Below, piece after piece: positions 27,725 through 38,548 of a stretch of DNA of 42,039 nucleotides; the stretch's first letter is position 1; every line of letters starts with the position of its first letter. The notes beneath the pieces are model-generated. The model did no database searches. It was not told the origin of the DNA and worked only from the letters and a program-made list of their open reading frames with translations. The stretch is from assembly GCA_025997135.1 (NCBI GenBank), contig BNUE01000003.1, positions 1 through 42,039 on the forward strand, written 5' to 3'. The stretch comes from a candidate division SR1 bacterium. GTDB taxonomy: Bacteria > Patescibacteriota > Gracilibacteria > Absconditabacterales > Absconditicoccaceae. Position numbers and translations under genes: made by a program.

Positions 27725-30700
27725 TTAAAGATTTTTAGGAAGATTGGCAAAAGGGGTTTGTTCAAATGAAGTTTGGTTATTTAAATAACTAGAAAAATCT
27801 TTATGCATCAATTCTTTTTCAGATTCTACTGGTCTTGTTTGTTGAGTTTGTTGGATTTGATTTTTTATTTGTCCAGACTTTAAAAATTCCAGTCCTCTTT
27901 TGGCTATATTATAAGCTGCAAGATCGTCTCAGGAATGAATGAAGTCAAATCAATGATTATTAGTTTTCATATTATAATCACATTGAGAATTTTTGGTATT
28001 CTTTGCTTTGTCTATTTCTCTTCAATAATCAATTCCATTATTTTCATCATAATGATGCATTTCTTCCTCCCATTTAGTTAAATGTCAGTAAAGTTCTTTT
28101 CAGCAAACTGGACACTCTTTTGATGTATTAAATTCATTTACAAAAACAATATTTCATAAATTCAAATCTACATTTTCTTTTTCACTTATTTTTATATCTC
28201 AAATATTCTTAACTTTTGGTGTTAATTGTAATGTTAGAGTATCATCTTTTTTTACAAAATAATTATACTTCCTATTCAACAACGTTTCTATTTCTTGATA
28301 GATAGTAACTCAAAAATTCTTTTTCAAAATCTTATCTTTATTAGTTTCAATTTCTTCTCAGTCTTTCTCTTGTTTTCTTCATAAATTTTCCAAAACCAAC
28401 ACTCAATTATACTTTACTATCCATTCATTTAACATTCTGATAATCTGAGAAATATATCAACCCCTCATCTCTTGAATATCATTTAAAGTAATTTCTCACT
28501 TTTGATTCATAATTTGTCTTCTCAAAATGGCTAATTTGAAAATCAAATTGTAATCATAAACTTTATTTCCACTTTTATCCTCTAATTTTATCTTTTTTCA
28601 ATCTTTTGCCTCTATTCTAAATCATCAATTTTCTGCTTTATTATAATATAATTTAGCTCAATTATTGACTTCAAAATATTCATTATTCTTAAAATTCCCT
28701 ACCTTTAAACTTCCACCAATCAAATCTTTGTATTCTTTTCAGCTTTCATCTTTCCACTTACAATCTTCTTTTTTTACAAATTCTCATTTACTATTTATCA
28801 AGTTAAAATCTCAAATCAAATACTCTCAATTTTCAGTCTTTATACAATTTCAGTCTTTATCAATAATACAATAAGTCAAAAGTTCCTTTTCTCATCTATC
28901 CAATCAAATATAAGTCAATTCATTTTTCGGTTGTACTTTTTCATTGTAAGTTTCATTGAATTTTGAAATATTTTCTTTTTCTTCAAAACTATTTGTAAGT
29001 CTTTTATCAGAATTGAAACTCAAATTAAAACTTCAAATAATTTTATCTCTTTTCTTTCTTGATTTTCACAAAACTTTTTCTGTAATATTTTCATCAGCTT
29101 TTTTCACAAAATATCAACTATCACTATTTAGTCTAATATTTTGATTTCAATTTTCTATATCTTTTATGAAATCTTGCCAATAAATTGTAAATAAATTTGG
29201 GTTTTTAGGTCACGTTTCCTTGTTTTCAAATCTTTTTCTCTTTTGTTCTTCAATATCGTGTTCTATTTCAAAAAAATCTTGGTCTTTACAGAAATCTTTA
29301 CAATAAATTTGATAAAGTTCTAATTTTTCTTCTTTTTCTAAATCTTGAACTCTTGAAAAATTGATTTTCTCCCAATTAACATTGTATCATTGCTTATTAA
29401 ATTCCACAATATACTCAATCAAATTATCAATTTTCCATAATCTTTGAAAATCAAACGATATGTATCCAAATACATCCTCATTATTAGAGATAACATTTTC
29501 TATATATTTTTTTAATTTCTCAAAAGGAGATTTCTGATAATTTTGAAACTTTTCATTAAATTTCTTTTCATAAAACCATTTCGTATTCTTATTCTCAACT
29601 TCACATTTTTTGTACTCAATTAAGTCTTTAAAATCTTTTTCATCCGGTTGATCTTTTACAATAAATTTTGATAAATTTTTATCAAAATATCATCACATTG
29701 TTCCATCATAACTCAAAGCTAATTTTGAAAAAGCTCAAAAGGTAAGAGTTCTATATTCCAAGATATCTATATCTCCATTTTTTCAAATAGAAATATCCAA
29801 GATATTTTTATCTACAACTGGGATCAAAATCAAATAATAAGATATCTCTCAACATTCAGTTTTTTTAAGTAATTTTGCATAATGAGTTAAAGCTAAATTA
29901 TTTTCCAATTCTTTTTCTTTATTGTTGATATTTCTTTTTAAATTTCACCATTCTTTTCTAATCTGATTTAATTCATTTGTTAGCTTTTTAATACTTTCAT
30001 CATTTTCTCTTAAATCTTTTACATTTTTCTTTTGTTTCCCGATTTCTGACCGATAGTTTTGTTCATCTTCTGTTCTTTCATCTTTATCTTTTTTTGCAAT
30101 ATATTCCCATTTTTCAGGATGAAGTAAATCTGGAAAGTGTTCTTGTTTAGTTCTTAACTCAAATTCTTCAATCAGCTTTTGTCTTTCTTGTTCCTTGGTA
30201 TGTTTTTTATTCTCTTCTTTCTCAAAATCTGGTCTTAAAGTTTTTAAATCATCTTTTATTTCTTGTGGTTGTCTTCTTTTTAAAGCCTTTTCATTAAATC
30301 AGAATCTTCTCATCAAAATTCAGCTTGATTGATTTTCGCTCATAAAATAATATCATTTTGCTTCTTTGAAAAAGACTTCAAATTTCAAAATATTTTCTAT
30401 TTTTTCTTTTATTTCCTCATCAAATTTATCATTTCAAACATCAAACTTTTCCAAGAAATTATGAACTCTAATGTATTCTAAACTAATACTTCTCAAAGTC
30501 TTTTTTATGTCAGTTTTTGAAAGGCTTATTGCACTTTTTCAAATATCTTCTAAATCTATTTGCAAATTTTCTATATTTCTCATTACTTCATCAAAGTAGT
30601 TTAATAGCTTTTCTACTCAATTTTGAGAATGTTTTTTTAACTCAGCAAAACCAATTCCTCTCGTTCAAGATAATTTAGTTGTTTTTTTCAAATGTATATA

Positions 30701-31024
30701 AAAAACTTTATCTATCGCTTCAAAAATATCTCTTTTCACAAAAATTTGTCATCAAATATTAGCATTTAAAACTCCTTTAAAAATTATTAAATATTCTAAA
30801 ATGCTTTTTGAAGTTTTAGTAAATTGATTCTCATCAATCTTTTTACCAACTTCTTTTGAATAATTAATATCCTTTTCTATTTCTTTATTTCTGAAAAGTA
30901 TATTTGTAGGAGTAGTATAGATTCACTCTTTTTGTAAAAAAGTTTCTGTGATTTTACTTGGTTTTAATTCAAACCTTACAGTTTTTCTAACCTCATAGAG
31001 GTCTGTCAGATTCTGAAAAGACAT
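27725..31024 (-). CDS. cas12a2: Cas12a2-like CRISPR effector nuclease
   Basis: The 1099-residue protein begins MSFQNLTDLYEVRKTVRFEL, as Cas12a proteins do. RuvC residues are D709 (YIGLDRGEKELL), E879 (VLVLENLGRKQ) and D1033 or D1034 (HSGDDLAAYNIAKRG). Between RuvC-II and RuvC-III, where Cas12a carries its Nuc domain after NTSK-x-D-P-x-T-G, this protein has NTSKECPVCG with C971 and C974, then C1015 and nearby His residues. The E-to-D spacing of about 154 residues is much shorter than in Cas12a (265 in the neighbouring gene). A zinc-ribbon-like element in this place and co-occurrence with Cas12a are features of Cas12a2, an RNA-triggered nuclease that degrades nucleic acids broadly. Assignment is by motif only. 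More than 40 glycines are TGA, roughly three quarters. Confidence 0.8.
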
Positions 31025-31055
31025 TTTTTGATATATTAAAAACTAAAAACAATTC

Positions 31056-32012
31056 TTACAAAGAGACGAAATCCAGCATTTTCTCTACACTTTTCCCATA
31101 CTGCTCTATCATAAAGGTATAATACTTTTTAAGTCAGACCACATTTTCCGATGCTTTCTGGATGGCGTTAAAATAGGCATCTTTATTGTCTTTGAAGACG
31201 ATCATCGGTAGAAATCCGTTTTGTATCAGGATTTTATCCATTAATAATCTTCCTGTCCTTCCATTTCCATTTGTGAAAGGGTGAATTTGCTCGTATTTCA
31301 GATGAAAGTCAAAGGCTAATTGAAGAGGGAATGTGGTTTTTTTTCAGAGTTTTATTTCTGTTATCAATTTTCCGAGAAAAGTTTCCACCTGTGTAGGATC
31401 ACTCGTAGGTTGATTATTCACGATAATCTGGTATTTCTTGAATCCTCTCGGATAAGGATCTCACGTCTCTTGAAGCAGATTTTTCGTCAGAGTATGATAA
31501 AGTTTTTTAATGTTAGATATATTTCGGATAAAGTCATCTTTTAGCAAATTTCGGGATTTGAGACTGTTTTTCACTTCTTGAATTTCATTTTTGATGGGAT
31601 AGATTGATTTTTTTCCTTCCAGAATTTTGGTAATTTCCTCTTGAGAAATTTTACTCCCTTCAATATGATTAGAATGGAAAATAAACTCTGCTGGGAACTG
31701 ATTTTGTAATCGTGATTGTATTTTCTTCCCATAGTCGCATAACGGATTATGAGGTTCAAGAAGTGGGATTGCTTCAACTCTATTAAGAAGTTGTTTAGTC
31801 TGTATAAGTACCATTTGCAAAATCTCTGGATTATGAAGTTGGCTTGCAAAGTTTTTGTAGGAAAACATATCAGAGGAAAAAGTAGTCTCTTTTTGAGCTA
31901 GAGAGTCCAATGCCTGAGCGGTAATATCCGAAGAAAGTAGTTTCGTGGAAATTTTCTTTTGAGCAACCTTTTTTACTAAGAAAGCTCCAGAAGGTCATTT
32001 TTCTATAAACAT
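31056..32012 (-). CDS. Fic-domain protein (probable AMPylase)
   Basis: The 318-residue protein carries the Fic motif HPFTNGNGRTGR starting at H244, the catalytic loop for transferring AMP from ATP to a hydroxyl group of a target protein. An inhibitory-helix motif SNHIEG with E118 lies N-terminal to the Fic core, so activity is probably autoinhibited. MFIEKGPSGAFL begins the protein. Its target is unknown. It sits between ogt and the Cas12a2-like gene, 31 nt upstream of the latter's start, and is probably co-transcribed. Only three of about 15 glycines are TGA. Confidence 0.88.
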
Positions 32013-32236
32013 ATTATGAGGTATAGAACTAAATCTTTACAGACCTAAATACTATGAGTTTTTCGGTAAATTACAAGAGAATATTGTTATTTTTATTGGA
32101 TTGCTAACTTAGCGACTAAGATTTAGATACAGACCTAAAAGGTAGTAGTTTTTGACTATTTAATGAAATAACATTACAAGTTTTTGCATTTATACCCTGA
32201 TGATGTACCAGGTTTTGCAAGTTTTTTTGAGGATCT
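32013..32236. other. Intergenic region with two copies of a short dispersed repeat
   Basis: ACAGACCTAAA occurs at 32039-32049 and 32129-32139, each followed within about 15 nt by a [GT]AG/GAG-TTTTT stretch. A third copy lies just after the cas12a stop (33070-33080). No gene was seen. Confidence 0.5.
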
Positions 32237-32731
32237 TTAAACGCTTTTTTCTAATGCTAAAAGTTGTACTTTCTTGTCAATTCCCCCTGCATATCCCGTG
32301 AGACTGCCCTTGGCTCAAAGTACCCTATGGCAAGGAACGATGATGGAGATAGGATTATGTCCTACTGCTCCACCGACCCCTCTCGCTGACATTTTTTTAA
32401 TTCCTCTTTTCTTCGCCAAGTTTTCTGCTATCTCTCCATAGGTCGTGGTTTCTCCATACGGAATTTCACTCAGCATTTTCCATACTTCTTTTCTAAAAGG
32501 CGTTCCTTCAGCTTTTGTTGGGATAGTGAAATTGGGATTTTTGCCTTGGAAATACGTATCAAGCCATTTGGTTGTATCTTTAAAGATTTTTAAGTCTGAA
32601 TTTTTTTCGTGATTTTCTAGGGAATCGGGGAAGTATTTCTGTCCTTCAAGTCGCAAACCTGTGAGATAGGTTCCGTCGCTGGTGATGAAGAGTTGACCGA
32701 CGGGGGAAAGGTAGGTGTGAAGGTAGGGCAT
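32237..32731 (-). CDS. ogt: Methylated-DNA-protein-cysteine methyltransferase
   Basis: The 164-residue protein removes alkyl groups from O6-alkylguanine by transfer to its active cysteine. Motifs are LSPVGQLFITSDG, GTPFRKEVWKMLSEIPYGET, ARGVGGAVGHNPISIIVPCH (C134 is the acceptor) and GSLTGYAGGIDKKVQLL. Only one glycine, after HRVL, is TGA; about 17 are GGN, unlike neighbouring housekeeping genes, which suggests recent arrival. It is embedded between cas12a and fic, and its 5' end is duplicated beside cas4. Confidence 0.93.
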
Positions 32732-33086
32732 TTTTGAAGATAGAGCAAAAACTAAATTTATTTTTTAAGCCAAAACAGTAAAGTAATTGTAGAAATTTGC
32801 TGGATGGTTGCAAGCAAATTGTGTGGATATTTTACACTTTTATGTACTAACTTTTGTAGTTATACTACACTTTTAGTGAGGAAGTTGTAGAAATGGGAAA
32901 AGGTCGAATCAACAAAATTGCACATTTTTGCGTTACTTCACGATTTCCACCTTTAACTTATAGTGAAAAAGTAGATAAATCTGATATTTTTCACGTATAG
33001 TTTAGTGGTTTTTGTGGGAAATTCGGGTCTTTATCACGAATGTTTTACTATGATTTAGAAGGATTTTTTACAGACCTAAAAAGGTA
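32732..33086. other. Non-coding region between cas12a and ogt (355 nt)
   Basis: No gene was found. It holds the dispersed motif ACAGACCTAAA (33070-33080) just past the cas12a stop, a TGTAG-TTATA-CTACA hairpin (32855-32869) and two TTGTAGAAAT copies (32787-32796, 32885-32894) whose complement ATTTCTACAA resembles the start of the crRNA handle. No CRISPR-like periodicity is present. Confidence 0.5.
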
Positions 33087-36000
33087 CTATTTTCCCGTAG
33101 CAAAACCATCCCACTCCTCATCTCTGATAAGCAAATCTGGATATTTCTGCTTTTTCTTTTCCTCTTCTGTTAATTTTTCAAAATCTTTAATCCTTTCAAA
33201 CATCATCGCCCCTTTTCTCGCAATATTATAAGCTCCATTTGCATCTCCATTTGGCACAATTGCATCAGCTTCACGAGAGTCAAAATGCTTTCCATCTCAA
33301 CCACGAACAGGTGAAAGGATAAAATCATCGTCTTTTGTTGGATTTCATTCACTATCTTTTTGTCAGGAATTTCTAATCTGCTGAATTAAATCAATTGCAA
33401 ATCTTAAACTTTCCCAAGCTGTATGTTCTCATTTTTTAGTCGGTTCAAATTCTTGATTTTGCTCATTGGTTATTTTTCAGCCTTCTTTGTCTATTGTAAA
33501 TTTCCAAGCCACATTTTTTCAATATTTCTCAAAAACTCAACCCAAAATTTCTACAATATCAATTTTTTTAATTTGCCAATTATCGTGGTCATCTTTTTGT
33601 CATCTAAATCTATCCAAACCTTGTCAGTCTTTCCCTGAATACAAAGTCCATTCTTTACCCAAATGTGTATATTTGAAATAATAATCTGTTCAATCAAAGC
33701 CAAACTCATCAAATTTTTCACAAATTTGAGATTTAATACTTTCTTCACTTCATTTTTTCAAATAAATTGTTTTTCTCCAACCTGTTTTTGGGTCAGTTTG
33801 AGAAGTATAATTTGCTCTGGTATAAAGCATAATTCACCATTGTTGTGCTTTTTCTATATCACTAAAAATTTGGACTGGTGGAGTGAGTTGCAGAGCTTTT
33901 TGCACAGACTTTATTTCTCAATCTTTTGCATTTTTATCCACCACAAAATTTAGTTTTTTTGCCAAAGCAAGCTCCAATTTTTGATATACAGATTTTTCAA
34001 TTTTTTTTCTACTATTTTTGAAACCAGAATTCAAGTTTTCCAGCACGATAAAAGCATTATTTTCAATTGCAAGTTTAACGATTTCGTGAACTACTTGTGA
34101 AATATATCAATCTTTTAATTCTTTGATAGTTCAAATTGTTTGCCAGTTTTTACGAGCCTCATCTCTATTTTGTGATAAAGTTTCCAATTTTGCATTGTAA
34201 TCTTGTCCGTTGATGTTATTGAAGCTTCATTGTATAGCATTCCCATCTTTATCTTTTACTATTTCACCTTTTTGATTTACAAGTGAATAATAAGCCAAAT
34301 GCTTTTCTCATCTATCAATTCAAAGGAAACAAATATTTTCTGGATTTTGAACGAGTTTTTGATTTAGATATTGGTTAAATTTCGCTAAATAGTCTTTCTG
34401 TTTATAATTAAGTTTTAGCGGACAATGAAACAAAAATTTTTCTTCTGCAAATCTCTTATTATCAATTATCCAATTTTTATTTTCATAACCTTGCTTTATT
34501 TTCTTTTCAATTCAGGCTGGTCTAAAAAAGATTTCTGCACCTCCATTCAACTGAATTACACTATTTTCTTTAAAAGTCTCTTGCCAATATTCCCACTGAA
34601 TTTTATTTTGATTACATTTGACTTCAAAGACATACAAATCACCATTTTCAATGAAACTCTCAATTTTTTCCCAATCAATCGGCTTAAATTCGCAGACATA
34701 ACTTTCTTTCAAAATTTCTTGAATATCAGCATCAAATACTTTTTTCTCCGAGTAATCTTTATCTAAAATTTGTTGTAAAAGTGGATATTTTCTTACATAT
34801 CTATCTCTAATAATTTTTTTCAAAGACTGCATTACTTGTTCTGGATTTTCTTTTCACATTTCTCAATACGATTTTCAGAATTCTCCCAAAAAACCCTTTC
34901 CTGCCAAAGTTTGAAACTTCAAATTTGCTAAAATCAAACGACCAATCCTCTCATTTATAGCATTATAAACCTCATTATCTTCTTTTTCTGTATCAAAAAG
35001 ATTTTTCTTTTTCCCTAAAATTCCAACATAAAATTTATCTCCATTTTTAAGTAAAACTGCTCATTTCAACTTTTCTTGCCCATCACTCCAACCTCATAAC
35101 AAACTTCAATTCTCAAAATTCAACTTCAACTTGTTAATTTCACTCTGTGGCTTTTTTGTCAAATAATTTCTCACTGCATCATATTGTTTGAACCAGTCAA
35201 ATTTATAAATCAGCTTATCAAGAATATTTTCTACTTCACTATCTTGTGGATTTCATTTTCTCTTGTTTTCTTTTGTGATGAAATATTTCAAAATACGATT
35301 TACTGCCAAAATATTATCAAGCCAAAGCTTGATTTTTGCTTTCTCATCATCATTTTTGAAATCAACAATTTTTACAATTCAGCTTTCTATGACACTTTTA
35401 TCATTTACAAAATTTGTAGCAAACTCTGATAAGTCAGCCAAAATCATTTGGAGTAAAGCTTGTGAAGGAGTATTTGCATTTTGAATTATTTCACTTTCTC
35501 AATTTGTAAACAATGAATCTTTAAAAAGTATTCATTTTTCTTTCCAGTTTTCAACCAAATCATCATCCAAAATGGCAAATAAACCTGACAACTCCACAGC
35601 ATCAGGAATTTTTATTTTTTCTTCTGAGTTTTTATCAGCTTTTTGAAAAACTTTTGCATCTTTCAATTTATCCTGTAAATCGTGCCAATTTGCAAAATAT
35701 TTCCCTGAAATAGTGTTTATTGCAGTTTTATTCCAATAAATTCAGTCATAATTTTCACGATTTGTCAGCAATTCTATGAATTCTTCTGTTTTATGCTTTT
35801 CTTCGTCATTTCAACTCTTACCAACAAAATATTTATCTCCTGCTTCTTTTATTGTTTTTAAAACATTTTGTAATTCAGTTTCATCTTTAATCAAAGCTAT
35901 AAACCCTTTTTTCTCACCACAACCAATTTGTTTGAAGAGGATTTTGAATGTTGAGAGCTTTACAAATTTTTCATGTTCTTTTTTATCTTCTTTTGATTTT

Positions 36001-37031
36001 CATTTATTTTCTTCATCTATTTTCCTATTTTCTTCTTCAATTCTCTTTTTTTCTTGTTGATTGTAAAGATTGATAAGATAATTGTTATCTCAAATTTTTA
36101 GATTGTAATCATCAATTTGAGTTTGAGATAAGCAAGTATTGAAATAATTTATCTCAAAAATTTCATTCCAAAATTGAATAACTTCTTTTTCATTTCATTC
36201 TCTATCTTTGATTTTCAAAGTTTTACCTGCTTCTGTTAATTCATTAAAAATTTTTCAATATTCATCTTCTTGCTTTTTAAATAAGAAAATATTATCCACA
36301 AATTTTGGCAGATTTTCGTTAACAATTCTTGTTGCAATTGCTGTTGCTTTTTCTTCTGAAGAATAATAATTTTCACGATTTTGATTGAAACCACCAAAGT
36401 AAGTAAAAAATCAGTCAAAAACTCATTTATTTTCAGTCGTTCCAAGAGCTTTTTCTAAATCAGATTTTTCAACCAAATTTTTATCATTTGTTTTCCAAGA
36501 AATTTTTTCACGAATTATCAGTTTTAAATTTGCAAATTCATCAATTTTTGATTTTATGTGCTTCATAATTCAGCTTTCTGTCAAAATTTTTGCTCCTTTT
36601 TCTTTCAAAATTGGTTTTCATTTTTCATCATTTCAAACTTCTGTTTTAAAAGCTTCTCCAGCAATTTCATAAAGTTTCACAATTTCTCATCTCAACCTTT
36701 TTTCTTCTGCTTCTTTTTCTTTTTCATTCAAATTTTCTTTACTTACATTTTTCAATTCAAAATATTTAGAAAAATCTATTTCTTTTGCTTTCTCATTTTC
36801 CAAACTTTTAGTGATAAACTCTTCGTGAATTTTATCAAAAACTGGCTTCAAAACTTGGTAAGCATCTTCAATTTCTTGGTCTTTTAAAAAAGCCTTGATT
36901 TGTCAATCTTTATCGGTTTCCAAATTCTTTTGCATTGTATCCCTTGTCTTTCAAACTGGGACAAGCTCAAAACGAAGTGTTTTTGGGAGAGAGTAGAGGT
37001 TAGTAAAGGAAGAGAAAGCTGAATCTGTCAT
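33087..37031 (-). CDS. cas12a: Cas12a (Cpf1) effector nuclease
   Basis: The 1314-residue protein is a full-length Cas12a. It starts [20 protein letters not shown], with RFELVPVGKTRDTM close behind. The RuvC residues are D906 ([15 protein letters not shown]), E998 ([12 protein letters not shown]) and D1263 ([14 protein letters not shown]). After RuvC-II it keeps the Cas12a order: [26 protein letters not shown] and [11 protein letters not shown], then a long Nuc region without zinc cysteines. Cas12a processes its own crRNAs from the AATTTCTAC-type repeat, needs no tracrRNA, and cuts DNA next to a T-rich PAM. It is the first gene of the cas operon. Catalytic glycines of RuvC-I are TGA while those of RuvC-III are GGN. 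Confidence 0.96.
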
Positions 37032-37062
37032 CACGAACTTATTAGAAAATAAATATCAGCTT

Positions 37063-37090
37063 TTTATACTCTTTTTGCCACCAAATGCAA
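37063..37090 (-). promoter_or_regulatory. Promoter of the cas operon
   Basis: On the minus strand TTGCAT (37090-37085), a 16-nt spacer and TATAAA (37068-37063). Transcription would start near 37056, about 25 nt before the cas12a ATG. Confidence 0.55.
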
Positions 37091-37155
37091 CAAAAAATAG
37101 ATTGTTTTTTTTTGAGGAAAACTGGGATTACTCATTTTTTTGACAAAATCAATCT

Positions 37156-37647
37156 CTAGCTCCCCTTTTTATCCACTTTCTTGTGATAATGATGAAGCAC
37201 TCCACGAGCAATCGGCTGAGCCAACAATGCCTCTACGCCAAAGGCAATCCCAAAATTACGAGGTCGGCGGTAGAAAAACTGACTAAAACTATCCATATCT
37301 ATATGTCCAGTTCCGATCCACGGAGCGACAATCGTTAAAACAATAGACATCAAAAGAACACTGCAAAGAGTATTTATCAGGATATGAGCATTGAAACTAT
37401 CTGTCGGGGTTATGATTTTATTTGTCAGTCGCTGTGCAGGTTTACCAGTTAGTAGAACCAGAACGACTACAGTAATCCAAATAAAAGGCAGAATTTTGAG
37501 AGTATTTATTCGCATTTCCATACTGAACTCAGTCTCAAACATTGTAATCAGCGGAGCTATGATATTTACTGAGATAATAGAAATGATCAGCATAAAGGCT
37601 AAAAATTCACGCGTATTGCGAGGAAGCTTCATGTGGAATTCCATCAT
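37156..37647 (-). CDS. DUF2798-like membrane protein
   Basis: The 163-residue protein has four predicted membrane helices, in two pairs, and the conserved NFGIAFGVEALLAQPIARGV segment near the C terminus, as in DUF2798 proteins. It begins with two candidate starts, MMEFHMKL. It contains no in-frame TGA; all glycines are GGN. Function is unknown. It lies upstream of the cas operon in the same orientation, 124 nt from the cas12a start, with the cas promoter between. Confidence 0.7.
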   Translation of the reverse strand: MMEFHMKLPRNTREFLAFMLIISIISVNIIAPLITMFETEFSMEMRINTLKILPFIWITVVVLVLLTGKPAQRLTNKIITPTDSFNAHILINTLCSVLLMSIVLTIVAPWIGTGHIDMDSFSQFFYRRPRNFGIAFGVEALLAQPIARGVLHHYHKKVDKKGS

Positions 37648-37736
37648 AAAATTTGATATAAAAATAAAAGATCAAAACATAAGTATATAGTTATAGACTA
37701 GGAAATCAAGTGGAAGTTTAGTCATTTCACAAAAAC

Positions 37737-37764
37737 TTGAAGTTTCAGATCAGATTTTTATACT
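37737..37764 (+). promoter_or_regulatory. Promoter of the SAM methyltransferase gene
   Basis: TTGAAG (37737-37742), a 16-nt spacer and TATACT (37759-37764). The predicted start is close to the ATG at 37772, so the mRNA may be nearly leaderless. Confidence 0.5.
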
Positions 37765-37771
37765 CTCTCAC

Positions 37772-38548
37772 ATGAACACTTCAAAACAGAAAATAAAAGC
37801 TGACCTTCAATTCTTTTACGATCATGAAGCTCAGAAATACTACGAAACTAGGAAAAAGCACCGAGACGAAGGGGAAACTGTGCTAGAAATTTTGAATAAC
37901 CGAAAAAGTACTGACTCTACTAAAAAAGTCAGAATATTAGAATTATGATCATGAAGCGGTAGATTTGCAAATTTTTTGAGAGAAAATTATAAAGGAAAGT
38001 TTGAGTATGTGTGAGTGGATATGTCTGGAGAGCTGATTAAGTATGCTGAGAAGGAAAATAAACAACGAAGTTTTGCTCACGATGATATGTTGCATTTTCT
38101 GGAAGAGCAAGATCAGGAAAGCTTTGATGTTGTGGTGTGATTTGCCAGTGTTCAGCATTTGACCAGTTATCAGGAGAGGTTATTGCTGATGAAATATGTC
38201 TACAGAGTGCTAAAGTATGATGGGATTTTTCTAATGATCAATTGGTCACTCTCGAAGCGGTTTATCCGTAAGTATTGGAAAGTGATACTAAGTTCGATTG
38301 GTCAGATTTTTATTTCTTTTGGGAAGCATAACTGGAGAGATCTGATGATACCGTGGAAGAATGGCAAGAAGAAATATATGAGGTTTTATCATCTATTTGG
38401 TATAAAAGAGCTAAAAAAGCTGGCTCTGTTTTCAGGTTTTAATTTGCAAGAAGTGGGATTTCTGACGAAAGGAGGAGAGTTAGTGGGAAAATGGGGAGAT
38501 GCGAAGAATAGTTTGTTGGTGGTGAGAAAGCAACCTATCCATTTTTAG
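37772..38548 (+). CDS. Class I SAM-dependent methyltransferase, Trm9/ALKBH8-like
   Basis: The 258-residue protein has motif I LELGSGSGRFANFL, with glycines written as TGA, then YVGVDMSGELIKYA and FDVVVGFASVQHL, and LKYDGIFLMINWS. The order fits methyltransferase type 11 and the Trm9-like group that modifies tRNA wobble uridines; the C-terminal segment (NWRDLMIPWKNGKKKYMRFY, then HLFGIKELKKLALFSGF) is also Trm9-like. Substrate is inferred only. It is divergent from the DUF2798-like gene. Confidence 0.8.

Noticed and set aside
23702..37031. Transposon carrying the CRISPR-Cas locus
   Set aside because: No transposase, integrase or terminal inverted repeats were found around the locus; only the 64-nt ogt repeat suggests rearrangement.
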